Shown here: one piece after another, positions 6,816 through 13,981 of the stretch
Layout: each line of letters opens with the position of its first letter
How positions within the stretch are numbered: position 1 is the first letter of the stretch
Source: a virus
Virus record (IMG/VR): IMGVR_UViG_3300002835_000257
Coordinates: 1 to 53,374 of that record
Strand: one strand, 5' to 3'
DNA length: 53,374 bases
Program-made: the position numbers and the translations under genes
Notes under the pieces: model-generated
What the model saw: only the letters and a program-made list of their open reading frames with translations
Told to the model about the DNA's origin: nothing
Database searches by the model: none

Positions 6816-7376
6816 TTACTTACCGCAAGTTGGGCATTTAGCTGCTGCAGCTGGAGCAGCAGGTGCTGCACCCGCTCCTTTGAACTTAGGACGACCAAAG
6901 CCAACGATTGAAATCTGTTCGCCAGCCTTGTTCTTCTTATATCCACGAAGTTTCTTTGAAACTTGTCCGCCATTTCGTTGGCTTCCCTTTTTATCTGGGC
7001 TAGTGTTTCCTTCGATACACCAGACAGTTCCATCGTTATTGTCTGCAATGACAATTCCAACGTGACTAATACGATCAACGCCATCTGCCGGGAAATCAAA
7101 ATACGCAATATCGCCTGGCTCTGGGTCACACACTTGTGCGTCGTACCAACGACCAGCTTTTTTAAACGCTGCTGCGCCAGCTGGAGTGAAAACAGTGTTA
7201 GGGATTTTTACCCCGGCCTCGTTCCCGCACCAGTTGACGAAACTTCCGCACCAGGGTTGGAAGTTAGCCTTTGTGTAAGCACCGTACTTTGTTTCGTTAT
7301 CCTTAGGACCTTCAATAGTTCCTAATTCAGCTTTTGCAACCTCAATAAGTTTGGCTGCTGTCCCCATATCTGCCAT
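6816..7376 (-). CDS. CHAP-domain endolysin
   Basis: The 186-residue product has a CHAP amidase/endopeptidase domain with the catalytic Cys in PWCGSFVNW (C43) and His in RISHVGIV (H105), plus the GDIAYFDF segment. An Ala/Pro-rich linker (GAGAAPAAPAAAA) leads to a C-terminal CPTCGK pair. There is no signal peptide, so release would need a holin; membrane proteins on both sides are candidates. Cysteine peptidases of this type cleave peptidoglycan peptide bridges during lysis. Confidence 0.9.
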   Translation of the reverse strand: MADMGTAAKLIEVAKAELGTIEGPKDNETKYGAYTKANFQPWCGSFVNWCGNEAGVKIPNTVFTPAGAAAFKKAGRWYDAQVCDPEPGDIAYFDFPADGVDRISHVGIVIADNNDGTVWCIEGNTSPDKKGSQRNGGQVSKKLRGYKKNKAGEQISIVGFGRPKFKGAGAAPAAPAAAAKCPTCGK

Positions 7377-7378
7377 TG

Positions 7379-7771
7379 TTAGTCTTTATCCCATCCTTCA
7401 TCGATGTCTTGTTCTTCTGGCATTTGGCCTTCTGGCTTACCTGTTGGAGCATCTTCAGTAGGTGTTGGGTCTACTGGTGCCGCTGCTGCAGGTGCTTCTG
7501 GTGTTCCGAAGTCAATAGGTGCAGGAGAATCTCCGCCCTTGCTGCCAATCAAAATACCTGCAAGTGTTCCTGTAATAAATGTTGCGATGCTTCCCAAAAC
7601 ATTAAAGAACATCTTGTCATTCTCAGACTGAGCATTGACTGGCTGAGTAACAAAAATCAGCGCATAAAGAATGCCAACTGCTGTGAACAATAGAATCAAT
7701 CCAAGAATGATTCCAAGAATAAACTTCAAGCGAGCATCTAGATCTGCTGAAGAGTACCTAACTCTAGTCAT
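7379..7771 (-). CDS. Two-span membrane protein, holin candidate
   Basis: The 130-residue product has two transmembrane segments (about 15-40 and 58-78). The acidic, Pro/Ala-rich cytoplasmic tail is rich in PTPTEDAP-like repeats. It lies 2 bases from the endolysin gene and overlaps the lipoprotein gene start side by 8 bases. Size, topology and position are those of a class II holin, but no holin family signature was recognised. Confidence 0.65.
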   Translation of the reverse strand: MTRVRYSSADLDARLKFILGIILGLILLFTAVGILYALIFVTQPVNAQSENDKMFFNVLGSIATFITGTLAGILIGSKGGDSPAPIDFGTPEAPAAAAPVDPTPTEDAPTGKPEGQMPEEQDIDEGWDKD

Positions 7772-7985
7772 TTGTTACTGTTCCTCCATCTGATGTAGTT
7801 CCATTAACTACATCCTCACCAACCAAGTCTTCTGGGCATGTCCCAGCGACTGTGCAGATAGGCGGTTTGCAATCTGCTGTTTCCCAATTTACAGGGTCTT
7901 GACATGGATATCGGTAATGACCGTTTCCACACCCTGTGAGAAGAAGACCTAGCGCTACCACGCTTAGGAGTCCTAGTTTTCTCAT
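7764..7985 (-). CDS. Conserved phage lipoprotein
   Basis: The 73-residue product has a lipoprotein signal (VVALGLLLTGC, lipobox LTGC with Cys at about 19). It is followed by YRYPCQDPVNWETADCKPPIC and a CPEDL segment, a pattern also known from small lipoproteins of cyanophages. Five Cys suggest disulfides outside the membrane. As first gene of the lysis operon it could be an outer lysis component or a superinfection-exclusion lipoprotein. The ATG is preceded by TGGAGGGAA. Confidence 0.78.
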   Translation of the reverse strand: MRKLGLLSVVALGLLLTGCGNGHYRYPCQDPVNWETADCKPPICTVAGTCPEDLVGEDVVNGTTSDGGTVTND

Positions 7986-8032
7986 TTTCCCTCCAATACA
8001 CTGTCCAAGGTCTATTATCGCTTATAGAAAAG

Positions 8033-8073
8033 AAGGCGACTGGACCGTTTTTTATTGGTCCAGCCGCCTTTTT
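8033..8073. terminator. Strong bidirectional terminator-type hairpin
   Basis: A 14-bp stem with one mismatch (8033-8046 with 8057-8070) carries T-runs on both outer sides. It separates the start of the minus-strand lysis operon from the plus-strand gene at 8167. Confidence 0.8.
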
Positions 8074-8166
8074 CCTTGCTTGTCGGGTAAGGAAACTTAG
8101 TGAATAAACTGATTATAAAACACATAGGTATGGGTTTTATAGGAAAAACAGTGTAAGTTATGGAGT

Positions 8167-8895
8167 ATGCGAGAAATCAAAATTAAGTTCTTAGATGCTT
8201 TAGGGGATATCCCTGAGGAAGTAAGACCCTACCCCGCAAAAAAGGTTTTACCAGAGTGGTATAAAAAACTGCCTTCATACATCGATGGCAAGCAGGGTCA
8301 GGTTTACTGGAATGAAGTAGGAATTAATCAGGGGACAGCAACTGGCAAAAAATGCATACCAATGTTAGATGCCATGACTGCTGGGTATATTATCCCTTTA
8401 CCAACAGATGTAAAAGTAACTAAACAAAACGGTCAACAGCTTTTTCAGTGGCCTGACCATGAAGTTCTTGCTTTCCACCCCCCGTTACAAATGACTACAC
8501 ATCCTCAAGTTGAAGAGCATCCAAATAATGCAATTCCAAAATTTAACTCGCCTTGGGTAATTATCACTCCACCAGGTTACTCCTGTCTGTTTATATCCCC
8601 CTTAAATAGAGATAAAAATGAAAGAATTGTTGAGTGTTTGCCAGGAGTTGTAGACACTGACACTTTTACACATCCAATCAACTTTCCTTTTTTGATAGAC
8701 CCTGAATGGACTGGAATACTCCCTGCTGGGTACCCAATGGTGCAAGTGATTCCTTTTAAAAGAGAGTCGTATGCTATGAGTTTTGAAACTACTAAAGAAG
8801 ATGTAAAACGAGTAAATGGTTCTTTAAGAAAACTAAAAATGAGTTTTTATAACGGATACAAAGACAGATTTTGGTCTAAGAAAGAGTATAACTAA
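8167..8895 (+). CDS. Conserved phage protein, paralogue of the 20836-21540 product
   Basis: The 242-residue product shares layout and motifs with the protein encoded at 20836-21540. Both have VLPEWYKKLP near the start, 'CxPMxDxMxxGY', TPPGYSxL, P.NR, D.D, 'PINFPFLI', a G.I.P.AG.P..Q.IPFKR segment, and an identical KKEYN end. The family's function is unknown. It resembles, tentatively, the DUF6065-type proteins seen near phage halogenases. No signal peptide or membrane span is present. The gene stands alone on the plus strand and stops 1 base before the tRNA-Gln gene on the other strand. Confidence 0.8.
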   Translation: MREIKIKFLDALGDIPEEVRPYPAKKVLPEWYKKLPSYIDGKQGQVYWNEVGINQGTATGKKCIPMLDAMTAGYIIPLPTDVKVTKQNGQQLFQWPDHEVLAFHPPLQMTTHPQVEEHPNNAIPKFNSPWVIITPPGYSCLFISPLNRDKNERIVECLPGVVDTDTFTHPINFPFLIDPEWTGILPAGYPMVQVIPFKRESYAMSFETTKEDVKRVNGSLRKLKMSFYNGYKDRFWSKKEYN

Positions 8896-8896
8896 G

Positions 8897-8967
8897 CTCC
8901 CCGTCATGGATTCGAACCACGATAACCGCCTCCAAAGGGCGGCGTCTTGCCGTTAGACGAACAGGGA
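8897..8967 (-). tRNA. tRNA-Gln (anticodon TTG)
   Basis: Read on the minus strand, a 7-bp acceptor (TCCCTGT with ACGGGGA), D arm GTCT/AGAC, anticodon arm CCGCC-CTTTGGA-GGCGG and T arm CGTGG-TTCGAAT-CCATG form a full cloverleaf. The anticodon is TTG. CCA is not encoded. Confidence 0.93.
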
Positions 8968-8975
8968 TTGAAATG

Positions 8976-9050
8976 TGGAGCCCCGAGTCAGGATTGAACT
9001 GACGACCCTTCGCTTACAAGGCGAATGCTCTACCACTGAGCTATCAGGGC
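8976..9050 (-). tRNA. tRNA-Thr (anticodon TGT), CCA encoded
   Basis: On the minus strand the acceptor GCCCTGA pairs with TCGGGGC. The D arm is GCTC/GAGC, the anticodon arm TTCGC-CTTGTAA-GCGAA and the T arm GTCAG/CTGAC. The anticodon is TGT, and the 3' CCA is encoded at 8978-8976. Confidence 0.95.
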
Positions 9051-9057
9051 AGTTTAA

Positions 9058-9168
9058 CTATGCTGTAACTAATCTTCTCTTAGTTTGATCAAACTTTTTT
9101 GGATACTTCTTAAAAGCTTTTCCGTTGTTTCTTTTGTCGTTTGTAACTCTAGCTGATTTAGCTGCCAT
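9058..9168 (-). CDS. Small basic protein, 36 aa
   Basis: The product MAAKSARVTNDKRNNGKAFK... is 36 residues and about one third Lys/Arg, as in small nucleic-acid-binding proteins. Its ATG overlaps the TAA of the adenosyltransferase gene as TAATG, the overlap used by neighbouring real gene pairs, which is the main support. No family was recognised. Confidence 0.6.
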   Translation of the reverse strand: MAAKSARVTNDKRNNGKAFKKYPKKFDQTKRRLVTA

Positions 9169-9737
9169 TATCTATCCCTACCTGCTTCCCAAAGAGAATC
9201 TCCAACTGAACGGTTTTCGTATCGAGCCATAACAAAAAGAAGGTCTGACAACCTATTTAAATAACGAGCAGTCAAAAGATTTACTCCATCACCAAACTGA
9301 TGTATTGCATGCCATGTTGCTCTTTCTGCACGACGAACAACTGTACGTGCAACATGGAGATGGCTAGAACTAGAAGTTCCTGATGGAAGTACAAAAGAAC
9401 GCAGGGGGTCTAAAAATGAGTTGTAATAGTCAATCTGAGTCTCAATATAGTAAATCTGTTTCTCGGTAACTCGAAGGGCTTCAGTTGTTGGGTTTTCTAC
9501 TACAGGAGTGCACAAATCAGCACCAACATCAAACAACTCATTTTGAATACGAAGAAGAAGAGTCTTTATCTCTCGACTCTCTACATGCAACATAGCAACA
9601 CCAATAAAAGAGTTAGCCTCATCTACAGTTGCAAAAGCCTCAAGGCGTGGGTCATTCTTAGATGTACGGCTCATATCTCCGAGAGATGTGGTGCCATCAT
9701 CGCCAGTCTTGGTATAGATGCGAGTGAGGTTTACCAT
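9168..9737 (-). CDS. ATP:cob(I)alamin adenosyltransferase, PduO type
   Basis: This enzyme attaches the adenosyl group of ATP to cob(I)alamin to make adenosylcobalamin, the cofactor of class II ribonucleotide reductase. The 189-residue product has the PduO ATP-binding N-terminus IYTKTGDDGTTSLGD at about 6-20, and the helical bundle with R-x-x-x-R-R-A-E (VVRRAERATW) and 'NRLSDLLFVMARY' near the C-terminus. The start at 9737 follows AGGACA and overlaps the upstream stop as TAATG; a start 8 codons earlier is less likely. It follows a transcobalamin-like exported protein and a small membrane protein, and the phage encodes NrdJ at 24.8-26.9 kb, so it very likely supplies that enzyme. Confidence 0.93.
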   Translation of the reverse strand: MVNLTRIYTKTGDDGTTSLGDMSRTSKNDPRLEAFATVDEANSFIGVAMLHVESREIKTLLLRIQNELFDVGADLCTPVVENPTTEALRVTEKQIYYIETQIDYYNSFLDPLRSFVLPSGTSSSSHLHVARTVVRRAERATWHAIHQFGDGVNLLTARYLNRLSDLLFVMARYENRSVGDSLWEAGRDR

Positions 9738-9895
9738 TAGTGTCCTGTCATGGCACGCCACACGTGTAGCGTAATTTGATGAGAAACGTAAAGCCCTACC
9801 GCGTTAAAACCAAGTGTTACTGCAAACTGCACCCATAGAGTTGCCTTAGTCTGCTCGCCAGAAATAATGTCAGTAGGACGCGTTAGAGTTTTCAC
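9737..9895 (-). CDS. Small membrane protein in the cobalamin operon, 52 aa
   Basis: The product starts MKTLTRPTDIISGEQTKATL and has one hydrophobic segment (WVQFAVTLGFNAVGLYV, about 21-37). The GTG start overlaps the upstream stop as GTGA, and its TAA overlaps the adenosyltransferase ATG, so it is locked into the operon. It may be a membrane partner for cobalamin entry or simply a small phage membrane protein; sequence alone does not decide. Confidence 0.65.
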   Translation of the reverse strand: MKTLTRPTDIISGEQTKATLWVQFAVTLGFNAVGLYVSHQITLHVWRAMTGH

Positions 9896-10353
9896 GGGAA
9901 TTTAACCTCTCCATTGTTAGCAAACACAAGAGCAATCCCATCCCCATTATGAATTGGGATTTGGTCAATACCTGTTTGAGCCCATCCCCATTCACCAACT
10001 AAATCAAATGGATTTAAGAAATGGTCATGCTCTTTATACAAAACTGCCCAGTACGCTTTCTCTGGTGGCATACTTTCACAAGTTTCCATAGAGCTGTCTG
10101 GATAGTTATTGACTCGGCAAACAACAGCATTTCCATACTTTTGAGTGCCTTCGATATCAACGTTAGCAAGCTTTAAAAACTCAAGAGCTGGTATCTCTCC
10201 CTCTACAGGAATGCACTGAGTTGTTTTTGCACCACCGTTAAGCGGGCCATAGTCTATGTAAAGTTCTGCGCAATCTGCTTTTGATTGCTGAGTAAAAACA
10301 AGAGTTCCAAGTGATAAAACAATTAAAGCAATACCTACTACAACTTTTCTCAT
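9892..10353 (-). CDS. Exported transcobalamin-like (DUF4430-type) protein
   Basis: The 153-residue product has a signal peptide (about 1-26). The mature domain looks like the DUF4430/transcobalamin C-terminal fold: an early beta segment, ALEFLKLANVDIEG, G.AVVCRVNNY, 'AYWAVLYKEHDHF' and a closing 'IHNGDGIALVFAN' segment. In actinobacteria such proteins are encoded with B12 transporters and adenosyltransferases and are thought to bind cobalamin outside the membrane. Here it is translationally linked to a small membrane protein and a PduO adenosyltransferase. The domain call rests on pattern, not on a search. Confidence 0.65.
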   Translation of the reverse strand: MRKVVVGIALIVLSLGTLVFTQQSKADCAELYIDYGPLNGGAKTTQCIPVEGEIPALEFLKLANVDIEGTQKYGNAVVCRVNNYPDSSMETCESMPPEKAYWAVLYKEHDHFLNPFDLVGEWGWAQTGIDQIPIHNGDGIALVFANNGEVKFP

Positions 10354-10377
10354 TCTGTCTTTCTATATCGGTTTAGA

Positions 10378-10593
10378 CTAAGAGTCTATCGGTTTCCACA
10401 AGTATTGTGAAGACATGTAAGGATTTACTTCAGAAGAACCTTGGTAGACCTGTCCAGTCTCTCTATCAACAAGAAGCCACTTTTCTGGACACTTAGTAGT
10501 AATAGATAGAGTTACAGCGTCATCTAAAGCTGGAGCAGTAAAACTTCCCCACCCTTGAGCTATTGAGCCAGCTTCAATACTTCTGTAATTCAT
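10378..10593 (-). CDS. Hypothetical protein, 71 aa
   Basis: The product (MNYRSIEAGSIAQGWGSF...) ends in YLWKPIDS and has no membrane span or Cys cluster. It starts 1 base after the cytidylyltransferase stop. No function can be assigned. Confidence 0.6.
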   Translation of the reverse strand: MNYRSIEAGSIAQGWGSFTAPALDDAVTLSITTKCPEKWLLVDRETGQVYQGSSEVNPYMSSQYLWKPIDS

Positions 10594-10594
10594 T

Positions 10595-11047
10595 TCAACC
10601 CTTTCGGATACGCTCTATCAACTCCGTTGAAGAGTATTCGTGCTTCCTACTATTGTAATAAATTTCTATACCGTGAGTTGCGCACCAGTCGCGTCCTGTG
10701 AAGTCTTTACCTGCGTAGTCCTCCCCGATGATACGAACATCAATAGGCAGGGTTTTTAATAGGTTGAGTAGGTCTTCCTCGGTCTCATAAACAACAATCT
10801 CATCTACATAACTAACTGCTTTTAACTGAATCTGACGCTCAATTAAAGATTGGATTGGCTTGCGCTTTTCGGGTCTATCAATACTTGGGTCAGTCTGCAG
10901 GGCAACTATTAAGTGATCGCAGACGGTTTTTGCCTCTTCAAGCATCAAAATGTGCCCTGCATGAAGTAAGTCAAAGCATGAGGCAGTAAATCCAACTTTG
11001 TTCTGCTTGAACATCCTCTCAAGTTCAATAAGCGCTGAAGATTCCAT
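10595..11047 (-). CDS. Cytidylyltransferase-like nucleotidyltransferase
   Basis: The 150-residue product has the nucleotidyltransferase HxGH motif (FDLLHAGHILML, H29 and H32) and a late SSTELIERI segment in place of the usual ISSTxIR. This matches glycerol-3-phosphate/ADP-heptose type cytidylyltransferases (TagD/RfaE-C like), which activate a small phosphate as a CDP or ADP derivative. It may supply an activated unit for glycan modification by neighbours. The ATG overlaps the upstream gene's TAA. Confidence 0.85.
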   Translation of the reverse strand: MESSALIELERMFKQNKVGFTASCFDLLHAGHILMLEEAKTVCDHLIVALQTDPSIDRPEKRKPIQSLIERQIQLKAVSYVDEIVVYETEEDLLNLLKTLPIDVRIIGEDYAGKDFTGRDWCATHGIEIYYNSRKHEYSSTELIERIRKG

Positions 11048-11817
11048 TAATCAATCACAGACTCTTTGATGGCTTTTAGCATTACATCTTTTGTTCTTGT
11101 TTTAGCAAAATAGTCGTAAAGTCTTTCTAAAGGAGGAAATTTACCAAAAATATATTTAGTTTCTACTATAGAAACAGTACGCTTAAAAATCTCTTCATTG
11201 TTGACAAATCTTTTTAAAACAACTTTTTTGTCTGTGTTAAACCTGACATAAAACATAGGCTCGCCTTCAGAAATGTGCATGTGTTCTACACCTTCCCACA
11301 GTAGGTACTCTGCGTGAACTGGTCTAAACCACTTACCAATGTCAAACTTACCTGTTCCAATAACTCCATACTTGGAAGCTTCGGTTCTGTGTAGGTAGGG
11401 GGCAATCATCTCCATCTCAAGGCTCTCTTCTGCAACAAATAGCCAAGCCATTGAAAGCATCAATGGATGCCTATTTACAATGTATGGAGTTCTAACTTTA
11501 GATTTAGCTGGATGAATTTGATACTTATTTGGTATCTCCCACATACCCTCCTGATTGTTGTAAACAAACTTACTATCTGTTACATTATTTATCATAAAAG
11601 TATTTTTGTAGTTGGAGTTAAAAGCTGGGCAATAGATAAGACTTTCTTGCTTAGCACCTTTGTCTTTTTGTTTTTTAAACTCTGGCAAGACCTCTATTGG
11701 GTCTTGATAAAAAATATTCCAGTCGATGTAAGTATCAGGGTAAATTTCAAAAATTGGTCCCCAATATACGACTATCTCGTCGCTGTTGTCTTTAGCCATG
11801 TATTTATCATAGTTCAA
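11047..11817 (-). CDS. Conserved phage protein of unknown function, 256 aa
   Basis: The product has many aromatic residues and motifs such as VYWGPIFEIYPDTYIDWN, 'IVNRHPLMLSMAWLFVAEE' and 'FDIGKWFRPVHAEYLLW'. These resemble uncharacterised phage proteins found near halogenase and sugar genes, but no catalytic signature was recognised. The reading begins at TTG 11817; an ATG 6 codons later (11799) is an alternative. Copy 4 of the 22-bp element lies 7 bases before the TTG. It leads the operon that continues through the cytidylyltransferase to the cobalamin genes. Confidence 0.72.
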   Translation of the reverse strand: MNYDKYMAKDNSDEIVVYWGPIFEIYPDTYIDWNIFYQDPIEVLPEFKKQKDKGAKQESLIYCPAFNSNYKNTFMINNVTDSKFVYNNQEGMWEIPNKYQIHPAKSKVRTPYIVNRHPLMLSMAWLFVAEESLEMEMIAPYLHRTEASKYGVIGTGKFDIGKWFRPVHAEYLLWEGVEHMHISEGEPMFYVRFNTDKKVVLKRFVNNEEIFKRTVSIVETKYIFGKFPPLERLYDYFAKTRTKDVMLKAIKESVID

Positions 11818-11824
11818 AATTGGA

Positions 11825-11846
11825 TTTTCCGGGCTTCCTTTCCGTT
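11825..11846 (-). repeat. 22-bp start-associated element, copy 4 (diverged)
   Basis: On the minus strand this reads AACGGAAAGGAAGCCCGG then AAAA, differing from copy 1 at two positions. It sits 7 bases before the TTG start of the gene at 11047-11817. Confidence 0.65.
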
Positions 11847-11901
11847 AAAAGCATCGGCGTTGCGAGAAATAAAGGTGAGGGGGAGAGGGTAGGGTTGTTG
11901 G

Positions 11902-12633
11902 GTGATATACGAGTGGAAGATGGATGGCGTTGTCAGGAACTATGGCGATGCGCTGGCTGAGTTAATAACGCCACCCTCTATTTATAAAATGTGGGCAGAA
12001 AACCAAGACCACATGTACTTCCCTTTGGGAAGCGTTATATGTAATGAAATAATAGAAGAAACTTTAAGACTTGGATTAAAACCAGTTTTTATTACATGTG
12101 GGTGGAGAGGCGAAGAGTTAGATAGCAGTCTTGTTGAGCTCTGTGAGTTTAGGACTGTGCGTGGCCCAAACACTCAAGCTGAGTTAGCAAGACATGGGAT
12201 AGATGTTGAATTTACAAGAGACCCTGCCTATGTTCTTCCTGAACTACTGACAAAAGCTCAACCTAATGGTTTGGCATTTGTAATGCGCCATCTAAAAGAC
12301 CCGTCTGAATATAATGAATTTACTGCTCATGAGTATGGAGCAGATGAAATTTATAGTGCAGTAGTTGAAACTCTTGACGACACTATACGTATAGTTCACA
12401 AGATTTCTGGTGCAAGATTTGTACTAGCTGGCTCTATGCATGCTGCTATGACTGCACATGCCTATGGGGTGCCTTTTGCTTTACTAGATGGGCCATACAT
12501 AGACTGTCTGCCTAAGTGGTATGACTGGTTTGCTTCGGTAGACTTAGGTGAGCCTGTATTCGTCAATAGTATTGTCGAAGGCAGACAGTGGTACAACGAC
12601 AACGTAAGGAATAGAAATAACGATGGCATTTGA
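11902..12633 (+). CDS. Polysaccharide pyruvyl transferase-like protein
   Basis: The 243-residue product follows the polysaccharide pyruvyltransferase family plan: NYGDALAELI near the N-terminus, VRGPNTQAELARHGI then 'FTRDPAYVLPEL' in the middle, and GARFVLAGSMHAAMTAHAYGVPFALLD near residue 170-200. Such enzymes add a pyruvate ketal to sugars or belong to related glycan-modifying groups. The start is GTG. It may modify a phage or host surface glycan. It overlaps the next gene by 11 bases. Confidence 0.8.
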   Translation: MIYEWKMDGVVRNYGDALAELITPPSIYKMWAENQDHMYFPLGSVICNEIIEETLRLGLKPVFITCGWRGEELDSSLVELCEFRTVRGPNTQAELARHGIDVEFTRDPAYVLPELLTKAQPNGLAFVMRHLKDPSEYNEFTAHEYGADEIYSAVVETLDDTIRIVHKISGARFVLAGSMHAAMTAHAYGVPFALLDGPYIDCLPKWYDWFASVDLGEPVFVNSIVEGRQWYNDNVRNRNNDGI

Positions 12634-13033
12634 ATACAGCAAAGAAGAATGGATGCGTCATGCCAAGACTGAGCTTGATATTGTTGACGAACAGCCAATT
12701 TACAAAGAGTTTTACTTAAAGGTGTTAGACGTCTTTACAGAATTTTCCCACAACCAAGACACTATTTATTTCACACCAGAAATTTTAGAAAAGCTTATGA
12801 GGCACGACAACTTAAAACCTCTAACTGCTCACCCAGCTGAATGGGAAGAAGTTGGTCCAGAAATCTGGAGAAACAAAAGAAATCCTCGGGCATACTCAAA
12901 CGATGCAGGTAAGACAGTCATTATGACTCCAAGAAAAGATGAAAATTACGAAAACAATACAATTATTCCAACTAATCTTCCGCCTCATATAGAAGAAACT
13001 ATGAGAAGTTTAAGAGACGTAAAAAACTTCTAA
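12623..13033 (+). CDS. Hypothetical protein, 136 aa
   Basis: The soluble, charged product (MAFEYSKEEWMRHAKTEL...) is translated from an ATG overlapping the end of the pyruvyltransferase-like gene, so the two form a plus-strand pair. No family was recognised. It ends 4 bases into the convergent gene at 13030. Confidence 0.7.
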   Translation: MAFEYSKEEWMRHAKTELDIVDEQPIYKEFYLKVLDVFTEFSHNQDTIYFTPEILEKLMRHDNLKPLTAHPAEWEEVGPEIWRNKRNPRAYSNDAGKTVIMTPRKDENYENNTIIPTNLPPHIEETMRSLRDVKNF

Positions 13034-13269
13034 TTCTTTTTAGTTGGGTAGTTTTCAGCGTCATCTGCCCAAAGCATGTCAAAAATATTTGAAGGCATAG
13101 AGTCACCCTTTTTTTGATGAGCCTTGAGGTGGTCAATCATTTCTTGAGTTGATTCAGCTTTATAAAAAGTTTCAATCATGTCACCGAAGCTGCACATTTG
13201 ACAGACTACTCCGCCTGATGAATGTGCATATACATAAACATCATCAGAAAAAAATCTTGCGTAAGCCAT
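13030..13269 (-). CDS. Actinophage-type small Cys/His protein
   Basis: The 79-residue product follows a plan common in actinobacteriophage proteins: 'DDVYVYAHSSGGVVCQMCSF' with a C-x-x-C pair near residue 23-26, then 'EMIDHLKAHQKKGDSMPSN'. The paired Cys and following His residues suggest a zinc finger. Function is unknown. Confidence 0.78.
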   Translation of the reverse strand: MAYARFFSDDVYVYAHSSGGVVCQMCSFGDMIETFYKAESTQEMIDHLKAHQKKGDSMPSNIFDMLWADDAENYPTKKN

Positions 13270-13301
13270 TTCTACCTCCTACTCGGATATGAACCATAGT
13301 A

Positions 13302-13643
13302 TTACATATCGTCAAGAAAAACTTGAATAAAAGATTTTTCCTCTACTGACAGGGAATCTTTTAATTCTAGATATTTATTATAGTTATGCTCTCTAAAATA
13401 AACTGTCTCACCTGAGACTGTAAGGTTTATTTCAACTAAGCCTTTTTGCCATAGGGCATTGGCGGTTTCTCCTACATGCTGTACTTGCATGTTCCAAAGC
13501 TCAGGGAATAGCTCTTCGCAAACATCAGTTATCTTGTAGACCGCTTCACCTGTATCAGGTGATATGCCATAAAACTCTACAGCACCCATCTCAAGGAGGA
13601 GTTCGAAGAGATAGTCAAACCTATCTTGATCTTGCTCTTCCAC
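13302..13643 (-). CDS. Hypothetical protein, 113 aa
   Basis: The acidic, probably helical product (MEEQDQDRFDYLFELLLE...) includes a stretch resembling a winged-helix scaffold (KITDVCEELFPELWNM, 'NALWQKGLVEINLTVSGETVYF'). DNA binding is possible but not shown. It is 2 bases from the upstream acidic gene in the same operon. Confidence 0.68.
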   Translation of the reverse strand: MEEQDQDRFDYLFELLLEMGAVEFYGISPDTGEAVYKITDVCEELFPELWNMQVQHVGETANALWQKGLVEINLTVSGETVYFREHNYNKYLELKDSLSVEEKSFIQVFLDDM

Positions 13644-13645
13644 GA

Positions 13646-13981
13646 CTACTCTTCTTCGTCGAAATCTATCTCTGACTCATCAGAGTCATCAAAATCAATG
13701 TCTGACTGAAAAACTATTGCTTCATCTAAAACATCATGCTCGGTGATAATTAGAGCAACGAGGCGAAGAGCTTGACGCTCTCTAAATCCTGCCTTAACTA
13801 GAGACTTAAAAAGTTCATGCATTTGAGCTGCATCTTCGTCCAAAGAAGACATGCCAAGCTCAATCTCTAGTTGATTAAAATCAACAGAGTCCTTTTTTGG
13901 CTCTTCCTGCGGAGAGTCAGGAGAGTTCATATCGCTCATATAGTCAGTGTAGACCTGTAACAGATTAGTCATTTTTTCCAA
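13646..13981 (-). CDS. Very acidic hypothetical protein, 111 aa
   Basis: The product is rich in Asp/Glu, ending DFDDSDESEIDFDEEE, with a central helical part (MHELFKSLVKAGFRERQALRLV). Its start overlaps the ABC/GNAT gene end by 17 bases, suggesting translational coupling. An acidic tail like this can mimic DNA or bind basic proteins, but no function is known. Confidence 0.68.
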   Translation of the reverse strand: MEKMTNLLQVYTDYMSDMNSPDSPQEEPKKDSVDFNQLEIELGMSSLDEDAAQMHELFKSLVKAGFRERQALRLVALIITEHDVLDEAIVFQSDIDFDDSDESEIDFDEEE

